Source of the DNA: Limanda limanda
Taxonomy: Eukaryota > Chordata > Actinopteri > Pleuronectiformes > Pleuronectidae
Direction of reading: 5' to 3'
Length of the DNA stretch: 64,000 nt
NCBI RefSeq assembly: GCF_963576545.1
Contig: NC_083649.1
Coordinates: forward strand, 5,631,406-5,695,405
The notes beneath the pieces are model-generated. The model had not been told where the DNA came from and did not search any database. It worked only from the letters and a program-made list of their open reading frames with translations. Positions 11,190 to 24,500 of the stretch are shown here, piece by piece (positions within the stretch are counted from its first letter, which is position 1; every line of letters begins with the position of its first letter). Made by a program: the position numbers and the translations under genes.

Positions 11190-13537
11190 TTTTGGGTGCT
11201 GTGGGGGTCGTTTGAGCACAAAGTTTCTCCCGTGCCCCGGCCATGTGTAATTAAATCAGCCCGTTAACACCGAGGGCTGCTCACTCATCGTTGCAGCAGG
11301 AGCGAAAGCATCAGAAAAACCTCCACTTCTGGTGTTATTACATCAAATCGTTCCTTATAATCAACATCCCAACATTTAACGCAGATTATTCACAAATAAT
11401 GACCTGATTTGCATAAAGTGGACCATTACGAAGCATCTGAACAAACCAAACACGGCGTTTAACCTTCACCCCAGAGACTTCACAGACGTACTTAATGATA
11501 AGGCCCATTTAACAGGTACACCCCAAGGAGGTGTCCATAAAACTACCCATAATGCCCATCTCATTAGCCTATATGTTGTGTCCTACAAGGTGCTGAAAGG
11601 CTGCTAATTATGGAATAGTGTCATTTATTCCCCAAATTACTTATTTACATAAACCTTTTGCTCATTGTAAAGTCCAAAGCTCATTTGATGCGGAAAAGAA
11701 ACGTGATCAGTGAAACTACAGTAATTTGACCTTCCTTACTTACACTTTACACTGTAAGAAACTTAAATTTAAATTTCAGTAGCAGCATATAATTCATATT
11801 ATGTCCATGTTGAATGTAATTAATGTCTCTCTGTGATGTATTTGATGGAGGTTTACAGAGCTTTGTTCCTATTCAGCAGCAAAATGTAGAGGAAATGACG
11901 GATCTATTACCATTTGAGTGAATAAGCCTCCGAACCTAAAAATGTGACACTAAGAATTAAGACACGTAAAAACCGAGCTGTGCCATCAAAAGGGTTAATG
12001 AACAATTAAAGGAGAACCATGACCCTTTTTGTTGTATTTTTTAATTCATAAAATAAAAGCAGCCCAGCCAATAGGACTTCATAAACTGATGCAGGCTTTA
12101 GGGATATTTCTAGCATTAAGCATGTCCTGTTGTTATTCAAATACAGCTTATAATAGACAAACACAGAGAAAAATTTGTTGTCATTGTTTGAAATTATGTA
12201 AAGTAGAAGTTGATGCCTTTAAAATGAGGTGTCACAAATTTGGTTTGACCTGATAGTTATTCTGTTACAAGCGCCTGCATTTGGATATATGACAAATAGT
12301 CTAAAAATACAAAGGAACAGGTTCAATTTCAAAAGGTCAAAGTTCCGGGTCATAAGAATTTTATAATTGTATCAAAACCAAGGATGTGTAACCAATAAAT
12401 CATAAAATAACACAACAAGATCAGTGACAAGGTCGCTGAGGTCAGTGAGTGTGTCATTTATCAACCGGCGGTCTCGGAGTATTTACCGATATTTTCTTAT
12501 AACAGGAAATAGCTTCATCTTCTCCAACAATGAAGTGAAGGTTTTGTAAATAAATAAAAGCTTTATAATCTACCTAATAAACTCTGAAGTTAATGAAGCT
12601 CAGTATCCTCCTGTAGCATCATCAAGATAGTGCAGGCAATTTGATTTGATCACAATTATTCTGTATTTTGCCAAAAAGTATATTCATTACCATTAGAGCT
12701 CAGACCAGTGCTGAACAGAGGAAACCAGAACTAGAGTATAGGTTTATAATTCTGTTCACATATTTGCTGCTGTGAATTGATAAACACAAATTAACCTAAT
12801 TGAGACCTGGGGTACAAAACAGCTTTTTACATTACAGTTGTTAAACAAAATATTGAAGATCAAATTATCAGCGTTACTTATCGGGTTGATTATGCAACAT
12901 GCAACAAAAAACAAACAAACATGCAAAAGATCTTCCCTGTCACTTTTAAGGAAAAGGAAACGCTTCAAACGTCAAGCCTTCAGATCCCGACATCACTTCC
13001 AGTTATCCGTAAAGTTAATTCTAATTCCTCCTTCCCAGAGAGGGCTCACGAGTCCCACGTCGCCTGGCGCAGCTCAGAGATAATATCACAGGTGGCTCAA
13101 GCAGCAGGGGAGCCCCGAATCTCCATTATCAGCCCGAGGGGAGCGGCAGACGAAGGAGGAGGCAGAGGAGACCGCAATATGGTGAGTTTAGTTTCACCTG
13201 GCCTCACAGTTTGACCCCTGGACCATGTGTCAGCTCCTCCAGAAGAGCTTGAAAATAATTAAGGAGCAAAAGTCTCCTGAATGGGAAGTAGCTTCAAAAT
13301 AATGGCATGCATGTTAAGTGGTCACAAGTGTATTGCACAAGTTTGAGGCGCGGTGATACAGAGGATTCTTGAAGGAAGTGGGAGTTCCATTAGAAATCAT
13401 ATTAAAGTCGATAAATGTGATGTCCAAAAAAAGTTGGAAGCATTTCAAATAAGTCCCTGGGGTGGAAAACTGGTCTTTAAAACTTTCCATGGCCACACTT
13501 TTAGTTTCAAAATTGATTTCCTGATGTGTTACAGATC
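11190..13537. other. Unique non-coding DNA
   Basis: No gene is recognised. The stretch at 13040-13215 is GC-richer and ends in a donor-like ATATGGTGAGTT (about 13176-13187). It lies in a 97-codon open frame at 12921-13214, but neither the frame nor an acceptor matches anything known. TTAAAGGAGAACC at 12007 resembles a T2-type transposon end, but no partner end was found. Confidence 0.45.
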
Positions 13538-13640
13538 GTCCATCCATCGTCTTTTAAGGGTCGTGGGGCTGGAGCCGATCCCGGCTGATGGAGTACAACC
13601 TGGACAGATGTCCACTGCCTCACAAGGTCAACAGAACGTC
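13538..13640 (-). mobile_element. 3' tail fragment of a teleost tRNA-type SINE
   Basis: The stretch runs GTCCATCCATCG, then GGGTCGTGGGGCTGGAGCC, then GATCCCGGCTG and a segment resembling 'GGGTACACCCTGGACAGGTCGCCAGTCC'-type sequence, seen here as TACAACCTGGACAGATG. I recognise this order as the tail region of a very common fish SINE, read in reverse, whose far end is a tRNA-like head. The head and middle are missing, so this is a truncated and diverged copy on the minus strand. Recognition is from memory of the consensus; a repeat-library search would settle the family name. Confidence 0.65.
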
Positions 13641-15170
13641 TAATGTGAAGACAAATGTCTTATATGATGTTGACGTCTGCCCTTGTTTGATGTTACACAC
13701 TCTTCAATCAAACGTATCCGCCGCAAGCACATTCCCCCCCCGAGCCGCAGGTAGTTCTGACAAGTCCGTGAAGGCTTCAGAAAAAAAGAGCTTAGAGCAA
13801 ATCTCCTTCCTGAACCAGCAATAAATAAAAGTCTGAATTCAGTTCAGTCATCTTTTTGCTACCGAGCAGAGTCAGGTTTTATGGAATGTGAGGTCAAGGC
13901 AGGTCAGAGCCACAGATGGAAACTGTAACTGGAAAAATATACTGTACAACTCTCTAAATGTACTCTGAGAGGTGTCGTCCAGGGAGTATATCGTACAGGA
14001 TAGATCCTGGAGAGACAGACACACACAGGTTCACCTGGGATGTTGATTCCTTGGCTTTTTAACTTTAAACGGGCTGCAGCATTATTGATTCTGTGGTGGA
14101 AACAGTGAAGACTTCCAGCCATGATTCTGCCACAGTGGCTGAGATTTTCCTTTTCTACCGTATTTCAAAAATAATACTTATACGTGACTAAATAAAGTGT
14201 AAAATACTGATAGAGAAAAATATATCCTGACTTTAAAATAAGCAGTAGACCGCTTTTGAATTCAAGTAGGTCAAACTTTGTCAGATGCTTTGTAGGAAAC
14301 CACTAACGGAGTTCATAACATGAGTAAGATATACCATGAATTACCAACAATGCTATACAGGTGAGCAATATTTCATTCAAAATGTTTGGGTAGTACCAAG
14401 TAAAGGCTGAATAGATCTTGGTTCTCTTTCATCAATGTTCCATTTACTGAGAAGGAAAACAATAGGTTTCAATTTTAGTTCAGTATTCACTCTCCTTTTA
14501 GCTCCTTTTTGGTCTCTTCCTTCACGTATGAAAAAGGATTCCCTCTTAAAGACTTGTGAATGTTTTTTCTGCCTAATAATACAACACACACAGTGAATCA
14601 GCAGAAATAAAAACCTATTTATACACATCTCGGCTGCATATTTAACGCTATTCAATCCAAACTCTGTATATATATATTTTGGTCCAAAGCTACATTTTCC
14701 TTCGTGTGTGTTTTTGTGATGACAACAGGAACGAACTCCTCTGTTTCCTCAGATGTTCACCTGGGTGAACCATAGGTAATGTCCCGCAGTTTCCAGTCTG
14801 GCGTGGACAGCCACAGTCCATCTACCGCAGAGCACAGACGGGAAGTGAGGCAGGAGGATGGCAGAGGAGAGGAGAGGAGCAGCCAGGTAACAGATCACAC
14901 ACACACCATCACCACATAGAAACCAGGTCTCAGATCTGCAGCGTACATGGCAACAGAGAAAATGTATATTCCCAAGCTAATATTATTATAAGTTACATGT
15001 GGTACGTGTTACTTCTAATGAAAATGTTGTTTTTCCCTCTTTATCAGCATGAAACTGACCATCAAGCAACAAACCAGGTTTCTCCTGCATGATTCCTCCC
15101 AATGAAGTTTGTCAGCTTGTTGTTTGAAGTCGGTTTCAAACAGACTTGACATGAATTGGGCTCTTGAGGA
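13641..15170. other. Unique non-coding DNA
   Basis: No recognised gene or repeat. At 14858-14885 an ATG-led purine-rich stretch ends in a donor-like CCAGGTAACA, but there is no supporting acceptor or homology. Confidence 0.45.
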
Positions 15171-15171
15171 C

Positions 15172-15358
15172 CACAGAAGGAAAAAAGAAAAGGCAGAGCG
15201 TTAAAACCAGGGAGAGCTGGAGCAGGAAGGAGGTGGGAGGGACAACGTGTGAAAGCACACCACCAAAACAAAAAAACAGAAACGAAGGAGGAAGAAAGAG
15301 GCGGATGAGAGAACAGAAGGCCGGAGAGAAGGAGTAGAAAGAGAAAGAGGAGGGGAAG
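15172..15358. repeat. Purine-rich low-complexity tract
   Basis: About 190 bases on the plus strand are dominated by GA-rich motifs such as GGAGGAAGAAAGAGG. The complementary strand therefore yields three overlapping 155-172-codon frames (15062-15680) full of Ser, Leu, Phe and Pro. These look like composition artefacts rather than a gene. A GC-richer, complex block follows at 15365-15640. Confidence 0.7.
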
Positions 15359-15639
15359 ACGTCTCTTTTTCCCGCTGACCCGCTTCCTCTGCTCCAGCGC
15401 CCTCCACACCCCCTTCCCCTCTGGGCAGCCAGGTGGCCAGGCTGGGCACAGACGGCCCTCCTTCCCTTCTCCATGCTGGCCCTGCTGGCCCTTCCAAACA
15501 CCGAGCAGCAGTGGTGGGAGGACACCAGCCAGACGTGGTACAAAGGGAGAACGGACAAGCGGCGTTTGATGGCCTGGCACCGATCACCTTCCACACAACG
15601 CACAAGGAGAACAGAGCGCAGCCTGGCGAGCGAGAGCAG

Positions 15640-16813
15640 GCGCTTTCAAAGCAATTGTTTTTTTCGGGGGGAAAAGACATGAAAGTGTGAATCCGTGGGG
15701 TTTTTCACATGACGCGTGTTAACTTTCCGGTGCAATCTGAATTTGAGATCAGGTGCATATGTTTAGATTAAGTTGCATTGATATGATCTGGGAGATAATT
15801 ATCAGATCCCGAACTCTGTAACTTCCTCCTCCACCATCCATCTTAATCCCTTTCCATGCCCTTTATCTATATTTCTGTAATATTTATTTTAATTTATTTT
15901 TCCAAGTTCTGCTCTTTTGCAGTTTTATATTTAATGATGATTGTGTGATTTCTTGCTGTTGATGTAATCTGATCTACGGTGACCAGGAAAGCCACCATAA
16001 AATAAAAATGTTATTTTCTGTAAGACTGCTTTTGGTAAAAAAGGTCTTGATATATCTAAAGTCTTTCTCAGTCCATATGAGGCCAAAGGAAAGACAAATA
16101 GACTCAAACAGATTATTTACACGCTGCCTGCTGATGTAACGATGCATGGAGGTTACACAAGTTTGAGGGAGACACTAGCACATACCCTTCCTTCATTATG
16201 AGACACAAACCAAAAGAAAAAGTAAAAAGTCTGACGATTCCTGCAAAGTTTTTAAATGCATCTAAATCTATGCAGTAAAATGAAATGCAGGCATATGCAT
16301 CATGGAGTGACTGAACAAATGGGAGTTTTCACCTGGTAGCCTGAAGGTGACAAAAATATGAAAATAACAAATCTCCTGATGTTACCGAGATAACTTGCTC
16401 ATGCACAAAAGTAGAAAGCAGAAAATGTGGAATCCAGACAGATAACAAGGCCTGAGTGGCGGCAGAATCTGTATTTAACTAGATTTTTGATTGTGTATAC
16501 TGGATTCTATAATGAGGAGATGAGGAAACCATAAGACCATAACAAGATAAGTTGTGATACCCTGGTACCAGACGTGTCCACCTCACCATTACTGCAGCAC
16601 AGAGCGATTTGATGATGAAGATACCAATAAAAAATAGCCAACCACTTTCTAACACTGGGCCCAGACTACAGAGTTTATTGTATAGAGTATATTTTAATCC
16701 ACTCGAGCTGCTGGGGCCGCACCGGGCTCTGCTCTCCCTCACCTGACACCGATACCCTGCATGCACTCTTAGCTCTTCCTGACCCGAAGCTGGTGCTGCA
16801 GAGTGCACGGTGG
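15640..16813. other. Unique non-coding DNA with a UTR-like AT-rich stretch
   Basis: At 15860-16020 a T/A-rich stretch ending in AAAATAAAAATG resembles a transcript 3' end or a LINE tail, but I cannot assign it. Nothing else is recognised. Confidence 0.4.
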
Positions 16814-16852
16814 TCTCTCTCTCACTCTCTCTCTCACTCTCTCTCGCTCTCT
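16814..16852. repeat. CT dinucleotide microsatellite
   Basis: Imperfect CT repeat with CA and CG interruptions. Confidence 0.95.
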
Positions 16853-19424
16853 ATGAATGGTAGCTCATCTACATCCAGGTATTCTTCCCGTCTCTCACCA
16901 GCTTTACAAAGGCTGTGAGGGGCCATTATGCTTTGTGTTGTTCATTTAATTTGAGCAAACTGTTTAAGCTGTTTTTTTTCTGTCAGCAGATCTATGACAC
17001 ATCGTGCAATTCAATGCAGACTAGTGGTTACTTAAGCAAAGCAAGAGGCTTCTCCTCATTGCAAATCAAACTACCATTATTTCAGTTTATGATTTTAACG
17101 ATAATTTGAACATTTTTTGTAAAGGTATGAAATTGTGTCGATTTGCTGCTGAAGGCGCACACAGAGTTGAAATCAAAAAAACGTACCATTGCTGAGGCAA
17201 ACCAATTTGAATTCTTGCTTTTGTATTTTTAAATGGACGCTAGAGCCTCACATTTGCTCTTTAAACAGATGCTTCAGGCCACCTCTGGGACAAAAGCATC
17301 ACTTAGTACAGATAATGGGGGGAAAAACAGAGAAATTCTGCATAAGTCAATAAATAAAATTGCAAGACTGCTAACAAGCTGGAATGAAGAAGGAATAAGG
17401 TGCAAACGAATAACAGAATAAAATATAAAGTAACTGGTTCTGTTAACACTTTGTGCAGGTTTGAGCCACGATATATGATTATGTCATCGCTGCAGACACA
17501 TTTCCACCTGGACCTGTTTGTCCTTGTTAGGAACATACAGTACTGCTGGTTTATGGCAGAATTATAGGTCACTGCTGTCATGTAGCAGCACTGTACAGTC
17601 ATCAATCCACCACCCACTGCCTGCACCAACAACCTGAGGACTACTGCCGGAGACGTCTCCGTCAATACAGCTTACTTAGGTTGAAATCATATTTTTCAGC
17701 TTCAACTGGGTCCAGAGTACCCAAGGCTACCATCTGTACTTCCACAGCAGATGTCTCATCCCCTCCATCATCTGGGAGTCCTTTGGCCTTCAGGGCCAAG
17801 CTGTCTCCGCATCAGAGTGAACACTGCAGCCCATTGAGCCGGTGCACCGAGGACAAATGGGAGGACAAAACTAAGAGGTCATCGGCATGGACGTGAACAA
17901 AGCTCCATTCACTCACAGTATGAACATGCAGAGAAATGTTACGATGAATGGAGTGAAAATGAAAGCTGGACTTTTTTCTTTTCCTGCTCAAAATGAACAT
18001 GTCCTGTGTGGTCCGATGCCATTACAATGGACACTGTCTAACACGGAGCCCTGAATGGGCTGTGATGTGGACCCTCTTTATTGACAAGATAGAAAGGCGA
18101 GAAGGGAGCTGCCAATGAAGTGACTGTCGCGTGCACAAAGTCACCAGAAGCAGCATTTAACCTTCGCAGGCCTCGGCTAATTTGCTGCGCGTCACACGGC
18201 CGAAAATCTCCCAATACCAGCTGCAGCGTGGAGCTGGGAGGAATGGCTCGGCTGCAGAGCCACTCCAGCGGAGGCACGGCAAAGGCAACCCGGGCGATCT
18301 GAGAAACCACCGTTCAAAAGCAAAAACAATTGCAGCCCCGTTGCATCAGTGGGATGTCGGGTCCACGGGAGCATTGCTGTAAAATTCGTCATCCCCAAAG
18401 CCAACAAGGTCCTCAAAAGTTAAAACCCAAACAATGCTCTCTGAAGTGATTGATCTTGGCAGCATAAACACCGTTCTCCCGTTTGCGAAAGAGGAGCCAA
18501 ACTAATTGTGATTCAGGAGACGCGGAACCACTGGGTTCCCTCCTCTCCCCCATTTAGTGCACTGACTTAGCTAAAACACATTTCACTGGATTAATCTGGT
18601 CCGCCTGGAAGGTGAAGATAAAATGTACTTCAGGCCAATATCAGCGGGAAGGACAAGGGGGGAGGGATAATCATACGGAGCAAAACTGTATCAGAGACAT
18701 TGTAATGATAATTATTTATCGTCCCCTGTCAAGGTCGGGATTTTTTCCCTCCGGTTGTGAAAACTTTTGAACGTTAAATAAAACAATTGTTCCGCCGGCT
18801 GGTTTTCCTTCGACGTTTAATGAGTATCTGAGTTGGAAAGGTACGACGTGAAGAGACAAAACCACAAACAACAAAGCACAAGGTCAACGACAGACTTCCT
18901 GAACGACCCTAATGAATAAAGGCCTAGATAAAGAACAATGATTAATTGGTTCCGTGCATCAATGCAAGGCAAGGACAACCCCACAACTTACTAATCAGTC
19001 CTCGGCAGAAGCTTAACTGGAAAAGACAATATGCTGCCACCCTTTAAAGACCCATTTTGTCCCCTCACTGTGTCTGTCCAACACATGCAACGGCACACTT
19101 CCTGTTGCCGTGACATAATTCCGGCCTCTTCATTACGTGTGGCACCAACCTGAACACATACTCCATGCCTGGAAGGAGTTCGGCGACATTAAAACGATAC
19201 GAGCTCACACAGCCCCTTCTCCGGTCTCGTTTAAGGCTGAGCGGGAGCCGGTTTCATTTCCTCTGACAGTCGGAGGGAAGCGGAGCAGAGAGCGAAAGAG
19301 GAGGAGGAATATTTTTAACCAGCACTGCTACTGATGAATCACCTCCGGCTCCCGACTATCTCCAGGGGGCAGTCTCTGACGGGTGCGGGTGAGAGGTGCT
19401 TGTTTCAGGATGGAAGAAGAGCAA
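16853..19424. other. Unique non-coding DNA, possibly including a conserved element
   Basis: No gene is recognised. The stretch 18040-18400 is GC-richer. From about 18420 to 18800 the sequence is complex, free of simple repeats, and contains ATTA-type and CAAT-type motifs, the look of a regulatory element. That is an impression without an alignment. Confidence 0.4.
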
Positions 19425-19466
19425 AACCAAACTTACCTAGAGAGAGACAGAGAAACAAAGGAATTG
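19425..19466 (-). promoter_or_regulatory. Candidate recursive splice site (zero-length exon)
   Basis: On the minus strand the order is a branch-point-like GATTAAC, a pyrimidine tract (TTTGTTTCTCTGTCTCTCTCT), AG at 19438-19437, and immediately GTAAGT at 19436-19431. There is no other AG between branch point and acceptor, and the branch A lies about 29 bases upstream of the AG. An acceptor fused to a consensus donor is the defining form of a recursive splice site, used in very long vertebrate introns. A weaker donor-like GAGGTGATT on the minus strand (junction 19343/19342) could close a 94-base recursive exon. No flanking exon is visible in the window, so the host gene is unknown. A CT-rich simple tract beside a chance GTAAGT is the alternative. 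Confidence 0.35.
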
Positions 19467-20766
19467 TTAATCATGTGACACGTATGAAGATATGAGCAGG
19501 ATCTTAAACCAGAGCAGCAACACATTTATAAAAACAGACAGCCATGCATTAGATAAATAATATGTTTGGGGAAAGGGATTTTCTAGCAATATTTCTGCAA
19601 GCTGTTAGTACAACGTAGAACTTTCATGGACTGTGAGTACTTGGAAGAATAGCACAGCACATAAAGCTAAAACTGGGTCTTGAAGAAGTGATACTATGAT
19701 AAGATGAACAAGCCTATTAAAATTACTAAAGATAATTATGAAACACAAACATTTCAAATGGGGCATAAACTCTGTGATCTTCCTTTCGCTGGAATAAAGA
19801 CCATGTTGACCACTGCTTTACACAAATATACAGACATATGTTAGTTTTAATGGCATTTGTTCAACTGCAAGGTCTGAAACCCAACAATCCACCACTGTCT
19901 TCATCAAGGTGGCTTCTTAAATCAACACAAGGCTCTAATTTAATTGTCTTGGCTGGAACTCAACAGGTAAGAATGATAATTCACTTCGATCTTAAGGAAG
20001 GGACCTGACCATGACCTCAAATCTAAGAGGACAATAGCTAATCAACAAAGATATGCTTCCACTGTTTTCTTAAAAATGCGAACATTTATTAGAAAAGGGT
20101 TTGGTGGAGTGTATATTCAAAATAAACATTCTAGAAGTGAATCAGACCATCACTCACTATTAGCTTGATGTCTTAAAGTCAGGACGCTAGCAAGCACAGA
20201 CCTGAGCAAACGATCACAGTAACGATTCAAATATTCAAACCTGCGTGCAAATATACTCCCACGTAAATTGTGCGTCATGTTAAACTTGTTTTCACTTGAC
20301 TTTTGGAAAAAGGTGACAGACCCACAACTGCTTTTTCTACTGGTAAAAACTAAAACCTTCCAGGAAGAATCACAATCATGTCATTGGCATTAAGCCTGAA
20401 TTCAGATCAAAACTAACCACGACAACCACTCATCCATTTCTCACTCTACAGTCTTTGTGTTATTTATTCTTGTCACCTCCACCACAGTTTTATATGCTCA
20501 GAGGAAACCTCGGGGTCATGACTCTGTATATTGTGATCTGTATTACAATAGTGAAATACCTTTGTCAGGCTCTCCTCTTTTATTTTGATGATGTATTTCA
20601 CCTTTATTGAGTGAGCAGCATTGAGTATTGGGATTGTAAACATGCCGTTATCCTGCTGCCCTGAAATATCAACTAGGAGACTGTGTACGGTGAAACGACA
20701 CAGACTGAACTGATGCTCCAACAAATACAATTTGTTTGCATAAATTGTTGTCGATTTAAGCTGTGT

Positions 20767-20769
<3 letters not shown>
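19467..20769. other. Unique non-coding DNA
   Basis: AT-rich sequence with no recognised exon or repeat. A donor-like CAGGTAAGA lies at about 19964 on the plus strand, without a pyrimidine tract before it. Confidence 0.5.

Positions 20770-20811
<42 letters not shown>
20770..20811. repeat. TA dinucleotide microsatellite
   Basis: About 21 uninterrupted TA units. The Ile-Tyr runs in short frames on both strands are artefacts of it. Confidence 0.97.
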
Positions 20812-20813
<2 letters not shown>

Positions 20814-21526
20814 GGTGTGTTGGGTTGCTCAAATACATGTCTTTAAATTACGAAAAGGTACAAAAAAAAAAAGGTATGGACAACAGGTGAGGCAACCTTG
20901 TGAATTGCATAGGAGACATGTATCCTGAATATCCACAGTATCATCTGGAGACTAGTGTTTTTTCTTATGCAGCAGAAGTAAATCTTTAAAATATACATGT
21001 GCTGCATGACTAAACAATCAGCAAAAGCTAACACAATGTGCAACTTTTATAATTTCAAAACAATACGCAAGACAAAGAGTCGCAAATGTAAGAGAATTTC
21101 ATAAACAACCACATTCTCTTGGTGGATGATTGGTGGACAGTAGATAGCGAAATGACAAAGCTGACTTCATAATGAAAAATTAATTCGCAAATTCCATGAT
21201 GCACGGAGCCGTTTGATGGTTTCTGCAGCTCGACTGTAGTCATTGTTTATTAAAAGAGGAGTGGAGTCTTTTTCTCTGATTTAGCAAAATAGTCATTTAC
21301 TGTATGAGAACACATTTACTGATGAAGAGACAAATACATTTTACGAGAGATGGCTCTTTTCTCGTAATCGCTCTTCAACATGTTTTGAAACTATTATTGT
21401 GTTGTGCTTTTAAGCGACGTTATTAATGGACGTGGCCGAGACTTGGATGCAACAAGAGTTTGTGTTAAAACATGCAACCTTCATGCTGTGATCAGTAACA
21501 AGTGGGAGACGGTGTAGGTTCGAGTT

Positions 21527-21528
<2 letters not shown>
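20812..21528. other. Unique non-coding DNA
   Basis: No recognised gene, RNA or repeat. Confidence 0.5.

Positions 21529-21569
<41 letters not shown>
21529..21569. repeat. GT dinucleotide microsatellite
   Basis: About 20 nearly pure TG units. Confidence 0.97.
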
Positions 21570-21572
<3 letters not shown>

Positions 21573-24500
21573 TCTTTGAATGCAGCAAAATAGGAACAGA
21601 CAGCCGAGGCGATGCTGCACTGAGAAGCACCACACTCTAATCCTCCACGTCTCAGTTCACTCCTCCGACAGAAATAATATCTAACTCAAGCGAGCGTAAA
21701 ACACGGTTAATCAGTTGTGTGGCCATCTATCACGCTGGCAGCCACAGGACCTGCGAGTTCGAGACCGCACAGAGACTTGAACCCGGGAGAAGGTTGGGAT
21801 TTGCCAGAACAGGTCGGACGGACACGCATGAGCAAACGGCTCCGAATGTATTCCACTGTACAGATAAGATACCCTCAGGTTCCAATTTCACAAGTGATTT
21901 TGAGAAAAGGAAATATTCCAGGCAGGTTCTTCTACTGGGAGCATTTAAATGTTTAATTGCTCGTACCACACGTGTAGAGCTCTGCATGATTTAAACATTT
22001 TGGGGGTAAAAATATGAAAATTTAACTCGTGCGATTTGCCAGTAATGGGCCCACGACACCATCCTAAACACTCTCAGATGGCTCCACTCCGCTTTTTGGC
22101 AGAGAAGCAATTATTCACCGAGCTCCTTCTCGATGTCAGAGCTTCTTTCGGTCTACTGAGAACTAATAACAAGACTCCACAGCTCTGGAGCATGCATGAG
22201 GGCGGGGTCGTAGATCGACAGGTGAATGGAAAGTTTCGCTGTTAGGCTTCCCTTCCGTCACCGTGATAGTCCAAACAACTCCTGCAGTACCGCTGACGGT
22301 GCAGCGATCTGCGTGTCCATCCCCATGTTCCTTCTTGCCCCTCAGGTGGTTTTGGCATCTTACAGGAATCTCCTTTAAAGAGGTTTCTTTGGACATCTCC
22401 CATTGGGAATAGACCCCGGCTCCCCATACTGACCAGATAGACAATTACATCAGGTTCAAGTTCTCTCAGAGTTTCAGTGCAGGCGACAAAAAGTAGTTTA
22501 ATGAGCTAAGATCCTTTTTACATTCTCTCACGTAACCCTGACGGTATCATTTTGAACTTCTTTTGAACTTGAATCTATAAATGTCATCAGCTAAATCTGA
22601 CTTCTTCACACCTGAGCCGTGTTATTTGCACCTCGAGCTACAAGGTGAAAATATATTCAGCACTTGGAGGCTTTTTCACCTGTAAACTTGTTAGCTCAGA
22701 CTAATTTGATATTTAAATAAGGGATACGTCTCCACATGTAAAACCTCCTTATCACCTTGAGCATTCATAGCAATGCCTTTCTTATTCTGGTATTGCATTG
22801 GCGGTACATGCAACACTGCCCACTATGTCCCGCTGAATTCAAGATGGAAAGGCATCGCTCACTTTGTTTTCAGTCTCACGTAATCTCAATACAGAATGGC
22901 GCTGCCTGAAAAGCTGTAAAAATAGGGGCCCTCATATATATGCAAATACGTAATAAATACAAGCTGCTGAACTGAGAGCGTGGCTTACATAAACCAGATA
23001 GGGCAAAGGATGGATGGATGGATGGAAACCCCAAACAGTCCTCCCTGCAGGGATGCAGCTGGTGGCAGAGAGCTCTCTGTCTGTCTGCACCTACCCACGG
23101 CCGTGATGCCCCAGTCAACTGCATGGCCAATCATTGGAAAGCACTTATTTTCTCAACAGATGGGAGGACACCCTTGCCAAAGTTTTGGAGTGATACCCCT
23201 ATGACCTCTTGAAGCTCCCGGAGAGAGAGGCCCGTCTGCTTGCTCCTGCTGTGGCCCTCTCCCCGGGTCGGGTAGGGTCAGCTTGCAGTGGACACGGGAC
23301 AAATCACTGGCAGTGGCCTGTAGTTACTGGAGTTGATGGTGTGCTGTGTCCATGTACAGTGCATCTGTGAATCTCCAGAGCAGCTCTGTGGTGCATTCCC
23401 ATCTCAGGCTTGCCAAGAAATCCTCAAGAGGACGAGGAAAGATTGTATCTCATTCACTTCATGAGTTAATGTTTTAATGTGTCTACTCATGATAAACACG
23501 GCACCACAAACGAGCTACGAGTATTTATTGTGCAGAGGACACTCCTTTAGGACTTTACCAAGGTTTTAACATAGGCTCATTAAATCAAAGCAGCTTTAAT
23601 ATTGAAAATCCTGTCACTGCCGTTTGAAAGTATTAGAGAATGTTTCACTTTTTGTGGCAGATAAACCTACATTTAACCTCCACATGCCAAATTTGATCAA
23701 AATGCCTCTTTTCATTCAAGTTATCTGCTCTTGAACAAGTGCGATGTTCTCTTTGTAAAAATTTGAACTGCAGCTGGTTGGCCTTTTGCAGAGCGAGTTA
23801 AAATCCATCTCTACTATAATTTCTATTTGCATGAGGCCTGGCATGATTTCCCAGCCCTCTCTGCTTTGATATAGAACTTCCAAAGACCTGCTGACAGCCC
23901 CCTGACGACCGTTCAGCAAAATAATGCATGTGCAATATTCTGCACCACTGAAAGTTCCCCACACAGATACATTTCAATATAGTACGATTTTTTTGTTCTC
24001 CCTATTTAAACAAAACAAAAGGCATTACAACCTCACTTGCTTTTTAACTAATCTACATGAAATATTGCACTGAATCCCTCCTCTGATCATTTAGAGGACA
24101 AATTAGATTATATTTCATATATAAAAGGCAAAACAATTAGTAGAGCTCTTGCATTAAAATGTACTAATTCATTGAATATAGCCTTTATTTAATTATTAAT
24201 GTCCTGTTGGGATAAAATATCTCTTCTTCCAGAGGATTATGGTCAAAATGTGTTGACAAGGTTTCATATAAAAGTACAAATGGGAACTGACAAAACCAGA
24301 ACAGCATATCATACACTAAGCATCCAAAGATCAGAGGCCAAGCTGAGTCACACGGCAAATAACTGCACATATTAAAAGAAATGACAGTGTTCTGTGAAAA
24401 CAAATATTTTTGAAACATGTCAAGAGAGGGGAAGCAACTCAAGCTGAGAATGCCTCGTGGCTCATTCCACGCTGGCAAAGCATGTAAGGATAAGACAGAT

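Noticed and set aside
12007..12022. TTAAAGGAGAACC, resembling a T2/Kolobok end
   Set aside because: No inverted partner end was found within about 1 kb on either side.
15062..15680. Three overlapping minus-strand frames of 155-172 codons
   Set aside because: They are mutually overlapping in different frames and come largely from one purine-rich tract, giving Ser/Leu/Phe/Pro-rich nonsense.
21717..21765. tRNA-like patch with GAGTTCGAGACC
   Set aside because: A B-box-like motif is present, but no A box at proper spacing and no cloverleaf could be drawn; a SINE head remains possible but is unsupported.
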